DNA of 64,000 nucleotides from Vulcanisaeta distributa JCM 11213 (GCA_001316125.1 BBCS01000001.1:248001-312000); one strand, 5' to 3'. Positions 16,713 to 27,177 are shown, numbered from the stretch's first letter. The notes: generated from the sequence alone by a model not told the origin. Numbers and translations: made by a program.

Positions 16713-17234
16713 TCACCACCTCTCACCAAGCTTCTCAGGCACAAGCAGTTTCTGTCTCTCAGTGATGTAAGTCCTGGCATCCCTAATTAATGAATCAATT
16801 ACCTGCGGGTTTGCCCTAGACTTTGCTGAATCGAGTATTGTCTTCGCCGTATCAATTAACTTAAGGTCATACTCAACAAGCTTCTCAAGGTTCTCGGGAA
16901 AGACCTTAAACCTATCATGCATGCCAGCATCACCGGTTGGCGAGCCCCAAACCTCGGCTATTAAACTCCTTAAGTCACTTAGCACGGTCTCGTACTGCTG
17001 TATTAACGGGTCAAATGGGTTATTACGAGCCACCTCCTCCTCAGCCCTCTCGATAAAGCCCAGTGCCTCTTCAAGCATTGAGGCCGCGGTCTTCCTAACA
17101 AGGAAATCATCCTGCCTAATCAAATCCTTGACCTTATAACCCCCTAAACCAGGCACCATCAATTGCAGTCTCTCTAACGGGCTTAGTGGGGGGGACTCCG
17201 AAATTGGTGGTTTTATTTCGTTGCTCGAAGACAT
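16713..17234 (-). CDS. Hypothetical helical protein
   Basis: 173 residues, intact. A Ser/Pro-rich N-terminus (ISESPPLSPLERLQL) precedes a continuous helical region: AASMLEEALGFIERAEEEVA, PLIQQYETVLSDLRSLIAEV, LEKLVEYDLKLIDTAKTI, IDSLIRDARTYITERQ. The even charge spacing suggests a helical bundle. Convergent with endonuclease V with no gap. Another small gene lies 61 bp upstream on the same strand. Family not recognised. Confidence 0.6.
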   Translation of the reverse strand: MSSSNEIKPPISESPPLSPLERLQLMVPGLGGYKVKDLIRQDDFLVRKTAASMLEEALGFIERAEEEVARNNPFDPLIQQYETVLSDLRSLIAEVWGSPTGDAGMHDRFKVFPENLEKLVEYDLKLIDTAKTILDSAKSRANPQVIDSLIRDARTYITERQKLLVPEKLGERW

Positions 17235-17295
17235 TGATTACTTATCTATGCTTAATTTTATAAACCTAGCTTAGTAATTGAATGAGAATTAACAT

Positions 17296-17610
17296 TCAAC
17301 CCCCTACGACATCCTTACATGAATTAAGCAATTCCCTATACAGATGGGTTAAAATCCTGGCGGCCTTAATCTTCGTATCCAACGCTTCAAGTAATTCATA
17401 ATAGGCCCTCCTGAGTATTTCCCTAATATCCTCGGGCCTTGTCTTCAGTGATAGTTCAAAACTAACGGTGTGGCACACAACCTTAACAATTGGTTCCTCA
17501 ACGCATCCTGTCAGCCTGATAATTACCTTACCCTCATCAACCCTAAACTCAGGAACTAAATTTAAACTAGATAGAATCCAATTACCACCAACTGGTGTTA
17601 TGTCAGGCAT
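17296..17610 (-). CDS. Hypothetical protein, 104 residues
   Basis: ATG start, intact. The N-terminal half is beta-like (GNWILSSLNLVPEFRVDEG, KVIIRLTGCVEEPIVKVVCH), the C-terminal half helical (EILRRAYYELLEALDTKI). Three Cys residues. Same strand as 16713-17234, so the pair may be an operon. Family not recognised. Confidence 0.55.
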   Translation of the reverse strand: MPDITPVGGNWILSSLNLVPEFRVDEGKVIIRLTGCVEEPIVKVVCHTVSFELSLKTRPEDIREILRRAYYELLEALDTKIKAARILTHLYRELLNSCKDVVGG

Positions 17611-17664
17611 GATGTGTTAGTAAATTCATTTTACTTTTAAAGTAATACGCCATATGGAGAATTC

Positions 17665-19256
17665 TCATGATTTGATTGGTGTTTCGTATGGTTTTGGTAG
17701 TCCTGAGTACACGCCCCCCCATACGTAGAATATTATTGCGAGTATCGTAACCACCACCATGTCATATGGGAACTTGAGTATTGGCATTGGGCCACCGGCG
17801 GTTTGACCTATGTAAGTCATTAGGACCATCGCCAGCATGTAAACGACATACCAAATGGAGTTCCTAAGCCGGCCTTAACCCTATAAATGGCGCCGAATAT
17901 TGTTGAGAGTATAAACACGAGCAATACGCCGTACGGAGTCGCGGGCCAACCACTCCAATAAATAATCCACGTAGCAAAGATAAAGGCGAGGGCGCCAATT
18001 ATTGCTGGCGCGGGTACTTTATATACCCCCCCGCTTAACCCCCCCTGTCTCCTAGAGACGACTAGCGACACGGGCACCACCGAGAAGCCCAGGTAACCCG
18101 CCACCACGGCCTCCTCGATAATCATGTACACCGTTGGTATTGGCGAGAGTAGGGCAAGTACTAGGCCGGCGAGTCCGAAGATTATCAATGCCCAGTAGGG
18201 TATTGCGTACCTCTCGTGTATCTCACCAACCTTCGCACCAACGTACTTAGACCTATACATTGAGAATAGAACCCTGGAACCAGCACCAAGGTATATATAG
18301 CCAACCACGAATGGTCCCAATATACCGACTATCGTGGCTATCACCAATAGGTATGTAAGTCCGTATTTACCCGCAATGAACATCACTGGGTTATAGGATG
18401 ACGTAATCATTGTCAAGTCAGCCCAATCACCAGGCTTAACACCAAAGGTACTCCAGTTAAGTGAGGCTACGTAGGCGACGGCAAACAACACGTAAACTAG
18501 TGTCTGTCCAATGACAACTAGTAACACGGCAAGCGGTAAATCCCTCTGCGGATTCTTCATTTCCTCGGCGTAGTCAGGTATGACTCTAGTACCACCGAAG
18601 GCGAACATGGCGAGCGGTATTGAGGCAAACATCGCGGCTGCACCATAGGGCATGAAACCGCCAGGCAAGCCCGTAAAGTTCTGCGGCATGAATACCGCAA
18701 CCATTAAACCAACCGGTATGATTAAGTATAGTATGAGCTTGAATATGCCGATTCCCGTGGTGCTCACTCCAAAGGCTTTAACGCCGAAGTAATTGAATGG
18801 TACCATCAGCAATATTAGTGCTGCAGCTACGCCGGCCCCCCCGAGCCAAGTGGGTATTCCGCTCGGCGTTAATAAGTTGTGCGTGAAGTAGTTTATTCCG
18901 TAAACCACAGCAATTGCTTCGGCGGGTGGTATGAATAGGTACCAAACCATTGAGGCCCAGGCATTTAGGAGGTTAGTCACGGGGGGGCCATGAGTATAGT
19001 AAGCATAACGAGCAGGGCCGCCAGCCTCGGGGGGGTAGAGCGTGCCCATCTCCATGTATGTTAGGCTTATGAAGAAGTAGAATATACCGCCAAGTATCCA
19101 ACCAAGTACTACTGCAGGCCCGCTTTGTACCATCATTTGAGGTGCGGAGAACAGTATGCCAGTACCAACGGCGCCAACCAGACCTATTACCGTTAATTCA
19201 AGTAGGCTTAGTTCCTTACGTAGGCTAACATTTTGCCTATTTTGAGAGTTCGTCAT
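17665..19256 (-). CDS. APC-superfamily amino-acid permease, frameshifted at the end
   Basis: About 530 residues with roughly 12 membrane helices. Begins LRKELSLLELTVIGLVGAVG and TGILFSAPQMMVQSGPA, the APC helix-1 signature, and includes SIPLAMFAFGGTRVIPDYAE and EEMKNPQRDLPLAVL, the conserved loop of this family. One break near 17866 (AGLGTP versus LRNSIWYVVYML) hides the last 65 residues, which include a final helix (VVVTILAIIFYVWG) and end at TGA 17665-17667. Seven-C runs at 18026, 18837, 18980 and others read as extra Gly. Substrate cannot be told from sequence. Confidence 0.85.
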
Positions 19257-19416
19257 GTTTTACTAATAGTATTGCGTCTTTTAAATTTTATCATTGCTCT
19301 TGAATTAGTTAGTTCCTGGGGGTATAACCTTTATTCATAGTTATTTATTTAGTTCCATTAAGTATGTAGTAACTCCCTTATTCTATTAAGGATTAATTGC
19401 CTAATTTCAGCGGGAT

Positions 19417-19710
19417 TTAATTCCCTACCTCAAATACCTTCTTATTGTTGATTATTAATACGGGTAAGTCAAATACCTTATATTCCCTTAACTCATTTAC
19501 TATTGGCATGAACTCGGCGGGTCCTTCACCGCCAAGTAGCATGCCGCGGATTATGTCTAGGTAATCTCTATCGATCCTTACCGATATGAACCTAATAACA
19601 TAATTACTAATCCTTTGTTCATCCATGACTTCCTTTATGATTCTCTTAATCATTTCTAGGTACTTATCATCCCTGCCATTTATTAGGTAGAGCTTAATGC
19701 TTATTATCAT
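19417..19710 (-). CDS. Small thioredoxin-fold-like protein without a CxxC
   Basis: 97 residues. Order beta-alpha-beta-alpha-beta-beta-alpha is suggested by ISIKLYLINGRDDKYLEMIK, YVIRFISVRIDRDY and FDLPVLIINNKKVFEVG. The last segment resembles the cis-Pro strand turn of thioredoxin folds. No CxxC pair is present where the active site would be. A redox role is therefore doubtful, and the assignment rests on the fold pattern only. Confidence 0.4.
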   Translation of the reverse strand: MIISIKLYLINGRDDKYLEMIKRIIKEVMDEQRISNYVIRFISVRIDRDYLDIIRGMLLGGEGPAEFMPIVNELREYKVFDLPVLIINNKKVFEVGN

Positions 19711-19769
19711 TCAATTACTAATTAACAATCAATTACTAATAAACCCTTCCCTTCATTGAAAATAATTAA

Positions 19770-20197
19770 TCAATGACTAAACCTCGTGCCTAAGTAACCG
19801 CCTATAGCGCCAGCAAGTATGTTTACGGCTATTAATATGCCAATCTTCGTCCTACCCCCCCAGATAGGCCCTGGGTACGCATCAAACAGCATGCCCAGTA
19901 CTGCCAGGGCTATTATCACGTAAATCACAGTCCTCTGAGCAGGCCTGAAGTACACATTGTAACTAGTCATTTCCTCAGACCTATACGGCCTTGCAAATAG
20001 TATTAATAATCCGTATAGAGCCAGGATTAGTACGAGGGATAACCAGTAACCCCTGATTAATGCCCATATTGGGCTTATGACCAGTGGTGTTGGGTAGAAT
20101 ATGTTGCTATTGCCTCAAGCATTAATGTAACCACCGATACGAAGAAGGCATACCCAACACCAGCCACTGGGTTATACCTGGCTTCTCTCGTTGACAT
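19770..20197 (-). CDS. Hypothetical membrane protein with four helices, frameshifted
   Basis: About 141 residues bridged. ATG at 20197 (MSTREARYNPVAGVG), helix 1 YAFFVSVVTLMLEAIA, then after a break near 20105 helix 2 YWLSLVLILALYGLLILF, helix 3 RTVIYVIIALAVLGMLFDAY and helix 4 GILIAVNILAGAIGGYLG. A seven-C run at 19855-19861 adds a Gly in IWGGRTK. Divergent from the SPFH gene with a 55-bp gap that holds the SPFH TATA box. Confidence 0.55.
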
Positions 20198-20252
20198 TAA
20201 TTTTCAATTTAACAATAAACTTTATAAACCAAACTAACAATTTAATGTTGTT

Positions 20253-21161
20253 ATGTCAATAAGGGCTCAGGTAGTATCCACTATTGACGAGAAGGGAATC
20301 GACCAGATGGGTCCAGATGACTTAATAGTGAAGTATCACTCAGTCGATGTTAGGACCAGGTCTAGACTCATTGTTTACTCGAATCAGAAGGCTGTGGTCA
20401 GGATACAGGGACAGGTGCAGGGGGGGGTTTTCGATCCAGGTGCGCATGACCTACAAACGCCTGCCAACCCAATTTCGCAATTCTTTGCTAAGTTTCAATA
20501 CGCTGGTAATGTGCCTTGGGAGGTTGAGGTGCTCTTCGTAAGTACGGCTAGGCATGAGGCTAGGAGTGAGGGTATTACCCAGACAAAGGAGCTCGTGCCA
20601 ATGAGGTATCAAGTGGCTTATTACTTCATGATTACTGACCCAGTCAAGTTCATAAACGCGGTGCAATTCAGCGGGTTTAAGTACACGGTTGAGGACTTCA
20701 AGAACTACGTATCACCAATTGTTGACCAAGCAGTCAGTCAAGTACTTAACCTAGTCTCTTTGAGTGAGGTATACGCTAACCTGCATAAGGTCACTGATGC
20801 GGTAACGGCGAGCTTAAGGTCATTCCTTGACGAGGTTGGTGTTCACCTAATAACGTGTAGGATTGTAAGGTTGGAGCCTGAGGATGAAACCATGAGGAGG
20901 GTTGTGCAATTCATGGCCCTTGGACTTGACGTCAATACTGCGATCAGGGCTAGGCTCGCGGAGATAATGGCCCAGAGGAGTGACCCAGCGGCGACAAATA
21001 TGATGCTTGGAGTGCCCTACTACCCAATATACATATTACCAACGGCTGGAATGCCCGGCGGTTTACCGCAATTAATGGTGCCGCCAACACAACAACGCCA
21101 GCAGCCGCAGCAGGGCGGTTCAAGTCAATCAAGTGACTTTGAGATTAGTAGGGGGGGTTAA
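20253..21161 (+). CDS. SPFH-domain protein
   Basis: 302 residues, intact. Residues 20-220 carry an SPFH (stomatin/prohibitin/flotillin-like) domain of the virion-core-protein type: DDLIVKYHSVDVRTRSRLIV, VRIQGQVQ-GVFDPGAHDLQT, TKELVPMRYQVAYYFMITD, FKNYVSPIVDQAVSQVLNLV, RSFLDEVGVHLITCRIVRLE. A flexible C-terminus rich in Pro, Met and Gln (PPTQQRQQPQQGGSSQSSD) follows. No membrane segment. A TATA box (TTTATAAA, 20220-20227) lies about 26 bp before ATG. The 21171 gene follows by 9 bp, so the two are probably co-expressed. Confidence 0.75.
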   Translation: MSIRAQVVSTIDEKGIDQMGPDDLIVKYHSVDVRTRSRLIVYSNQKAVVRIQGQVQGGVFDPGAHDLQTPANPISQFFAKFQYAGNVPWEVEVLFVSTARHEARSEGITQTKELVPMRYQVAYYFMITDPVKFINAVQFSGFKYTVEDFKNYVSPIVDQAVSQVLNLVSLSEVYANLHKVTDAVTASLRSFLDEVGVHLITCRIVRLEPEDETMRRVVQFMALGLDVNTAIRARLAEIMAQRSDPAATNMMLGVPYYPIYILPTAGMPGGLPQLMVPPTQQRQQPQQGGSSQSSDFEISRGG

Positions 21162-21170
21162 TGATTGGTT

Positions 21171-22039
21171 ATGAGCCACAACATATTAAAAAGCCTTGGA
21201 ACGTATAAGGGCCATGAAATCGTCCTTGAAGAGGTCAGGATTGATAATTTACCATGCTTCATAAACCTATCAACACTCAATCAGGGGAAGTCCCCCCCGA
21301 GATACTCATTGAATTAAGTGTCGGTTGTCACCACTATAACGCAATGATAAGGGTGACTAGGAAGTTCATGGAATTATTTGGCGTGGAAACAGCTAGAGTA
21401 ACGGCGGTTAGGTTGGCTAGGGCGCTGGGCATTGAGGATTACGAAGCAGTCAAACGTGGAGATATTGAATTGAGGATAAGGAGGAAACCACGCAATTACC
21501 CAGAGTGGGTTAGCCAGAACATGGATTCCATAATTAATGCATTCAGTGAGATACTGGCATCGCTCGGCATAATTACTCAGCCTCAGCTACTCAGTCGCAG
21601 CAGGAAATCATACAGGCACCGCAGGAGGTGCAAACGCCAATAAGTGCTTCCCATTCAGTCTCCATGAAGTCGCCGGTAACTAATGTGGTTAAAACCTATG
21701 GTAGCATTGGCGATCGAAATCTGGTATTACGATCCCTTAGTGGAAATACTTATGTTGAACTATGTCTCGAGAGAATGGGTAGCTGTAAGCCATTAGTTAC
21801 GGTAAAGGCTAAGCCACTTGAGGTAACGGTGCATGAGGATGCCGTGAAGGCTTTGGCGAGAATAGGTCGATTGAATACGCCACGTGGATCGCCAACGCCT
21901 CCACATCAGTAACTACGAAATAAGTGAATTGGGTAACGAAATAGTGCTTAGGTCGAGGGATGGCGTAGATGATGCATTGACAAACAATCTGATCAGGATT
22001 ATGGATATAATAGCCAGTAAGTACCTGGGCAGGGAATAA
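21171..22039 (+). CDS. Hypothetical two-lobed protein downstream of SPFH gene, frameshifted
   Basis: About 289 residues bridged, with breaks near 21284, 21570 and 21905. Lobe 1: LKSLGTYKGHEIVLEEVRID, EILIELSVGCHHYNAMIRV, FGVETARVTAVRLARALGI. A Gln/Pro/Ser linker (ATQSQQEIIQAPQEVQTPIS) joins lobe 2: VVKTYGSIGDRNLVLRSLSG, LEVTVHEDAVKALARIG, then ISNYEISELGNEIVLRS. Both lobes open with a SxGxxxxxxIVLxxx-like pattern, which suggests duplication. No known family. Position suggests a partner of the SPFH protein. Confidence 0.5.
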
Positions 22040-22050
22040 TTAAACAATCA

Positions 22051-22538
22051 TTACTGAGTCTCCCTGGCCTGTTTAATTAATTCCTTGGCCCTGGCTATGA
22101 ACTTAGCAAGCACTTGCTTAGCAGCTTCATCGCTCGGTAGCTTACTGACAATACCAGTTGGGTCTGGCCCATTGTATTGATACTCATGTATCACCAGGGC
22201 TAGTGATGTTAATTCCACAATATCGGCATTTTTCTCAGCAACTTGCCTGCGATCTCCATGAGCATGTTCGTAGGCATAATGGCCAGGATCCAATCATTCC
22301 TTGAAACTTTAACGCTACGGCTAACCCTCTTATAGCCCGTGAAATTAAACAAATGCCTACTCTTAATGGCTAAGTACGATAGGTAAGACTTCCATGCCTG
22401 GAATGCCTTACCAGCGGCGTTTCTAAGCAATCCATCGTTGAGGAATTTCTCGGCTAGCTCAAGCTCTACTTGAGCCTCCATAAGCCTTGACTTACCTATC
22501 TCATCTAAGTTTAGCTTAATTTCAATCATTTTTACCAC
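22051..22538 (-). CDS. PaREP1-family protein, one frameshift
   Basis: About 162 residues: LMEAQVELELAEKFLNDGLL, NAAGKAFQAWKSYLSYLAIK, then WILAIMPTNMLMEIAGK and, after a GG to G loss near 22243, VAEKNADIVELTSLAL and the signature HEYQYNGPDPTGIVS. Same architecture as the 5664 copy but with a shorter tail (KELIKQARETQ). ATG at 22538 or 22529. No ATPase neighbour here; it converges on the SPFH operon. Confidence 0.7.
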
Positions 22539-22620
22539 ATTAAATAATTAGGAGCCTTTAAAGTGCTTTTAGTTCGCCATTACCCTGCGAAAATCTTAAG
22601 TAAACATTGTCAAATAACGT

Positions 22621-23415
22621 ATGTTGCTAATGAAGTTAAGCATTAATGATTTGGTTGTTGGTTATGGAGATAAGGTTATCATTAATGGATTAACCGTGGA
22701 ATTCGATGAAGGTAGGACCGTAATCTTAGGCCCTAATGGCTCGGGCAAGACAACATTATTGAGGGCTATTGCTGGGGGGGTGATAAAGCCGTTGAGGGGC
22801 ATTATAGTGCTTGATGATAGACCACTGCGTGGGGGGTGACGTGGGTTATGTCAGTCATGCCGGTGGGCTTGATCCTAACATGACCGTGCGTGAAAATCTA
22901 GAGTTCTATGCCGAGGTTAAGAACGCCAGCAACCTAGACGAGGTAGTTGATAGACTTGGGATTAGGAATCTAATGAATACTAAGGTGGGTCTCCTGAGTA
23001 ATGGTCAGAGGAGGATGGTTGAGATCGCTATCGCCATGTTGGGTAGTCCCAAGGTTTATGCACTTGATGAACCAACTGACGGGCTTGACGTGAATTTTGC
23101 CAGTAGAGTTAAGGATATTGTGAGAAGACTGCACGGCATTGTTATATACACAACACATATGCTATCCGAGGCTTTAGAACTCGCTGATTACCTAGTCATC
23201 ATTAGAAAGGGAAGGATTGCCTTTCATGGAGACATGACTAAGCTTGGTGGTGCCATGAGGATAGTCGCTAAGAGGGGGGGCGTGAGACCAGGATTATTGA
23301 GACTGATTTGAGCGAGTTATCCCGTGTTATGGATGAACTGAGGTCTGAGGGATTTAATGTACTTGAGGTCAGGAACTCAGTGATTGATGAGTTACTGAGT
23401 GGTGTGGATGATTAG
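22621..23415 (+). CDS. ABC transporter ATP-binding protein, frameshifted
   Basis: About 264 residues. Walker A LGPNGSGKTTLLRAIAG, Q-loop region YVSHAGGLDPNMTVREN, signature LLSNGQRRMVEIAIAML (LSNGQ for LSGGQ), Walker B KVYALDEPTDGLD and switch His in IVIYTTHMLSEALEL. Breaks fall at G runs: six G at 22831-22836 and seven at 23274-23280. Beyond the second the true tail is LSELSRVMDELRSEGFNV and ends at 23413-23415. A seven-G run at 22774-22780 adds a Gly after AIAG. Its stop overlaps the permease ATG, so the two make an exporter of the CcmA/NatA type. Substrate unknown. Confidence 0.8.
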
Positions 23416-24209
23416 GCTTACCTCAGGAGGGCATGGAGGGTTGGCAGGACCTATTACCTTGTGACGCTGATAACCCTGTTGGCGGTTATGGTATTCGTGA
23501 TTGTGCAGTTCGTCTTTGTAATAATCACGGTCAACCCCCCCGAAAACATTCATGGCGTTAAAATGCCTATTGAGGAGGCCGTGACATTTACGAGGTCCTC
23601 ATGCTAATCATATTGATCGGCATGACTTCACTGATGGTATCCTTACTATCCGCCACCATCGTGCTTGGCACAATACAGGCAGACATACAGAATGGAGTTT
23701 TCGAGGTGCTATTCGGTAATGGCGTGAGCGATAAGGATCTCATTAAGGCGCTTTATATCGTTGGGCTATCATCATTCGCTGCGTTTTACTTATTGGCTGA
23801 GGCCTTAATGATAATTCCACTCTACATTGTAATCCCAAAGATCCTAAGCACCCTAATGGCGGCCACCCTACTGGCTCCATTTGGTGTTGGGTTGTTTACC
23901 ACGGGGCTTAGTGTGCTCATTGGGCTTTCAAAACCAAAGTACTTTAAGATCTCCACGGGCATTGGATCGACAAAGAATTTAGCCTTTACCATGGTATCGC
24001 TCCCTGGCCTCATAATCCTATTCTCAATAATGATACCTATAATTACGACAGCGACCAGTGCAACTTCATACCCGGCGGCGCTACTGCGTGTATTGAATGT
24101 GGCGTTGATTATCGTATCGATAGTGATGGCAGTATTATCAGTAATTATTGCATTTAAGACTCCGGTTAATAGGGTTGGGTTGATAATGAGGGGGGGTGAG
24201 GAGCCCTAG
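23409..24209 (+). CDS. ABC transporter permease, frameshifted near the start
   Basis: About 266 residues. ATG overlaps the ATPase stop. N-terminus MIRLTLRRAWRVGRTYYLV, helix LITLLAVMVFVIVQFVFVII, an outer loop, then LMLIILIGMTSLMVSLLSA, and GTIQADIQNGVFEVLFGNGV, which resembles the coupling region of ABC-2 permeases. More helices follow (FAAFYLLAEALMIIPLYIV, GLIILFSIMIPIITTATSAT, ALIIVSIVMAVLSVIIAF). Breaks near 23425 (CCC to CC) and 23590. It forms the membrane half of the exporter encoded with 22621. Confidence 0.7.
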
Positions 24210-24846
24210 TCACAACTTGATGATTAAGTAGTTAATGCCCAGGTAGGCTAGGAAGAAGGGTATTAGTACTAAATCCGTTAGGTCAAGCCCAGCCGCCTCA
24301 ATGGCCCATAGGGTACCCAGGCTGAATAATAGGCTGAAAGCACGTACTTTAAGTGCGGCAGTCTTATCCTGGCTATTTGGTCCTTGATAATGGTCGTGAG
24401 AATAACGACTATGACTGCGGCAAGTAATGTGCCTATGAGAGTTGATGAGTAACTCCTTGGTATTAAGGCAATGAGTACCAGGCAGCCTCAAAGGCCTCTA
24501 TCGCAGATACCGTGAACACCACGGCTAAATCCCCCCCACGCTCCTCCTCACCACCCTTACCCTTCCCACTTCTCTTAAACGATCTACGTGCACTCCTCAG
24601 TAGCCTATACCCGAAGTAGAACAGTATTATTGCTGAGGCGGCTAATACGTAGTCGAGGGGGGGTAGGTAAATGATGTACTTACCAACGGTGAATGTAGGC
24701 ACTAGCACCAGGAGTACGCCAGCTATCGCATAGAGTACTGGCTTAAAGCCTTTGTAAATTCCCTGGTAAATGGCCGTGACTGCACCGGCCTCTGAGAGCT
24801 CGAGTAGACTTATGCCGAATGCCGCGAAGAATATTCCGAAGTCCAC
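24210..24846 (-). CDS. Conserved archaeal membrane protein, frameshifted
   Basis: About 210 residues with six or seven helices. Two similar motifs, [19 protein letters not shown] near the start and [16 protein letters not shown] in the middle, each carry an acidic pair followed by small residues inside a helix. This suggests a duplicated transporter-like fold; it reminds me of the uncharacterised COG4280 membrane proteins (unverified). A Lys/Arg/Glu-rich loop ([18 protein letters not shown]) separates the halves. A break near 24470 joins to [20 protein letters not shown]. Tail to tail with the ABC permease. Confidence 0.55.
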
Positions 24847-24942
24847 GGAAGCGCCAAAATCACGCCTGGTTTTAAGTATTTCTCATGCACCTATAATTGC
24901 GCAAAGCTATATAACTCACTTAAACAACATAGTATAAATATA

Positions 24943-25455
24943 ATGACGGAGGAGGTAGTGATACCAAGCATAATCGTCGAGGAATTAAGAAGGAGAGGGC
25001 TTAATCCTGAGGATGCCGTACTTGACGCATTAATGAAAGTAATTAACCTGGACCCAAGCGCCATGATGGAGGCTAGGATAGAACTCGCAATTAAATATCT
25101 AAATGAGGGTAGGGAATTAATCGATAGGGACCCCCGTGCAGGCCAGCGAGAAGCTCTATAAAGCGGCTGAGGAAAGCGTTAAGGCACTGGCTCAGTATTA
25201 CGATTTAAAGAATATATTGAGTAGAGTGAGTGAAGGTAGGTGGACCGTGACTGAACTTGAGAAGGTTGTTGAAACAGTAAGTAAAAAGCTTGGTGATTGG
25301 CTTATGCAGTCATGGGATGTGGCAAATTATCTACATGTATGGGGTTTCCACGAGGCAAAGTTAGACGCTGAAGCGTGAGGATTAGATACCCGTATATTGA
25401 GAGAATAGTGAGTGAGGTCAATAAGATTATAAAGATGAGGTCCGAACAAACATGA
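24943..25455 (+). CDS. PaREP1-family protein (same subtype as 408-919), frameshifted
   Basis: About 171 residues. VIPSIIVEELRRRGLNPEDA, LELAIKYLNEG-like segment, then a break at 25131-25135, where five C stand for the four present in the copy at 408-919 (GACCCCGTGCAG). Continues QASEKLYKAAEESVKALAQY, ILSRVSEGRWTVTELEKVV, WDVANYLHVWGFHEAKLDAE, then a second break near 25377 (GG to G) and YPYIERIVSEVNKIIKMR, stop 25453-25455. A clean case where two copies of one family show which sequence is original. Confidence 0.75.
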
Positions 25456-25499
25456 ACAATCGAGAAATACGTATAAGCTAAGGCGGTTACGTCATTATT

Positions 25500-25877
25500 A
25501 TGCCGAGTTATAAGGTTATTAGTGACATTACGAAGGTGAATGAGGAACCACTAAGTATCAGGGGGGGTGCCGTGGGCGTATACACCCAGTGGCTCGTGAA
25601 CAAGGACGACGGCTCTAAATATGCCGTGAGAAGGCAGGTGGTTAAGCCTGGCGGTAAGGCGCCACTGCATAGGCATGCTTATGCGGAGACCTTCGTAGTG
25701 CTGAGGGGTGTTGGGAGAATGACTGTGGATAACGACGTCATTGACGTAAAACCAGGCATGTGCATATTCGTAAAACCAAACACGCCACACTCAATAGTGA
25801 ATATTGGTAATGAAGACCTGGAGTTAATAACAATAATATCCTATGAGGACGACATGAGTATAGATGTTCTTGAGTAG
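25500..25877 (+). CDS. Cupin-domain protein
   Basis: 125 residues. Single cupin barrel with metal ligands H-x-H...E (APLHRHAYAETFVVLRGVG) and the second motif PNTPHSIVNIG. A paralogue lies at 49320 (about 45 percent identical by eye), sharing YAVRR.-VKPGG and ISYEDDMS near the end. Small stand-alone cupins can be isomerases, dioxygenase-like or ligand-binding; nothing here decides. A seven-G run at 25561-25567 gives RGGAVG. Confidence 0.8.
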   Translation: MPSYKVISDITKVNEEPLSIRGGAVGVYTQWLVNKDDGSKYAVRRQVVKPGGKAPLHRHAYAETFVVLRGVGRMTVDNDVIDVKPGMCIFVKPNTPHSIVNIGNEDLELITIISYEDDMSIDVLE

Positions 25878-25981
25878 TGCATTAAATCGGTATTTAATGT
25901 TCATGGCTTAAATTTTGTTAATTATAGTTATTAGAAATTGAACAGATATGCTTAAATATTCTAATTACTTTCAATTTAATA

Positions 25982-26307
25982 ATGAGTGAGCCAGTACTTA
26001 AACTTAGACCATTTACGGCTATGAGTGAGGTTGGGAAGATGGTGCTTGCTATAATCGTCACTAGCGCACTATGGTATGGTGTTAGTTACCTAGCGTCACT
26101 GCAATACCACGTACCGCTGTGGGAGTTTACATTGATTCAGTTATTCTTTGCATTATTCATTGTGCTTGAGGTTTGGGGGGGGTTTATTTTTACTATGCCC
26201 TTTTTCTTCTTGTTGTGCCTGGTGTTGGTGTTCTTGTATATGCCTATAGAGGTTATTGGAGGGTCAGGAAGAGGGAGGGATTTGTTGAATTGCATAATGC
26301 GATTTGA
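25982..26307 (+). CDS. Hypothetical membrane protein, frameshifted
   Basis: About 108 residues. Helix 1 MVLAIIVTSALWYGVSYLAS, helix 2 FTLIQLFFALFIVLEVWG, then beyond the seven-G run at 26174-26180 the better frame is VYFYYALFLLVVPGVGVLVY and YRGYWRVRKREGFVELHNAI, stop TGA 26305-26307. Followed by a second membrane gene after 6 bp, so probably an operon. Family not recognised. Confidence 0.5.
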
Positions 26308-26313
26308 GGTATA

Positions 26314-26882
26314 ATGGTGCAATTGTCACCCCCTGTCAAGAGTTGGAGGCTGGTGAGGTTGTTTATACAATATTCATGGCAATAATCACATTTGGAGTGT
26401 TGGGGGGGGTTGTTATTACTGATATTTTGCATGGGAGGTTCATGCTCAGTGATGTTGTTGTCCTCCTAATCATGATTGCTCTGTACATACCATACTACCT
26501 TGTAATGAGGAGCGTTAGGAGGTCACTTCAGGCTAGGAGGGATGAGGTTAGGGACATCCTACTATACAGTGATTACATGCACATTACAACAGCAACCAAG
26601 GAATCACTGGATATACCACTCAGTGATGCCATTATCTGCATTGCTGGGTTGAACATCCCCGACATGATATATGGCATGACGAGTTATGATATGTTTAGGA
26701 TTAAGTATGGTGATAGGGTGTTAAAGCTCACACTACCCCCCCATGGTGCTGGGGGTGAATTCATTAATGTACCCAGGGATAAACTGGGCTTGAGGCCCAC
26801 ACATGCAATTACCTGGGTATTTAAATTATCCTGTAAATGTCGAGGAATTTACTATACCACTCGTTATATGTCTTCCTACTAA
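26314..26882 (+). CDS. Hypothetical membrane protein, N-terminal frameshift
   Basis: ATG at 26314 (MVQLSPPVKSWRLVRL) with a break near 26345, then helix 1 TIFMAIITFGVLG-VVITDIL, helix 2 VVVLLIMIALYIPYYLVM, and a soluble domain: RDEVRDILLYSDYMHITTAT, DMIYGMTSYDMFRIKYGD. The end is uncertain, because the last 20 codons overlap the convergent nucleotidyltransferase gene; the natural stop may be near 26835. Family not recognised. Confidence 0.45.
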
Positions 26883-27177
26883 TCACGTGGAACTCAAATA
26901 CCATGAGTGCATCATCGCCAACTTCCTTAATGATATTCATGACTAATTCCACGTACTTATGCGGGTCATCACCATATACATCAGATATTATCAGAATATC
27001 GACATCGCTATCAGGTCTGAAGTTTCCACGTACATAACTACCAATTAGCATTAACTCTGCATTAGGGTCAAGCCTGAGCACCACGTCCTTAATCCTGTCT
27101 AGGTAGTAATCAATGTTGTTGAGAATCCTGTCCCTAATCCTCTTAATATCGAGTAACAAATCTACGAGAGTAGGCAT
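26821..27177 (-). CDS. MNT-type nucleotidyltransferase (antitoxin)
   Basis: 118 residues, intact. Signature LMLIGSYVRGNFRPDSDVDI (G-S-x10-D-x-D) at residues 43-62, then a long helix and the C-terminal FEFHVISRKTYNEWY. Start overlaps the HEPN stop by 16 bp. It should neutralise the HEPN partner, by direct binding and possibly AMP transfer (family knowledge). Confidence 0.85.
   Translation of the reverse strand: MPTLVDLLLDIKRIRDRILNNIDYYLDRIKDVVLRLDPNAELMLIGSYVRGNFRPDSDVDILIISDVYGDDPHKYVELVMNIIKEVGDDALMVFEFHVISRKTYNEWYSKFLDIYRII

Noticed and set aside
24943..25455. Two separate small genes
   Set aside because: The two frames are the two halves of one PaREP1 protein, proven by the copy at 408-919 with one C fewer at the junction.
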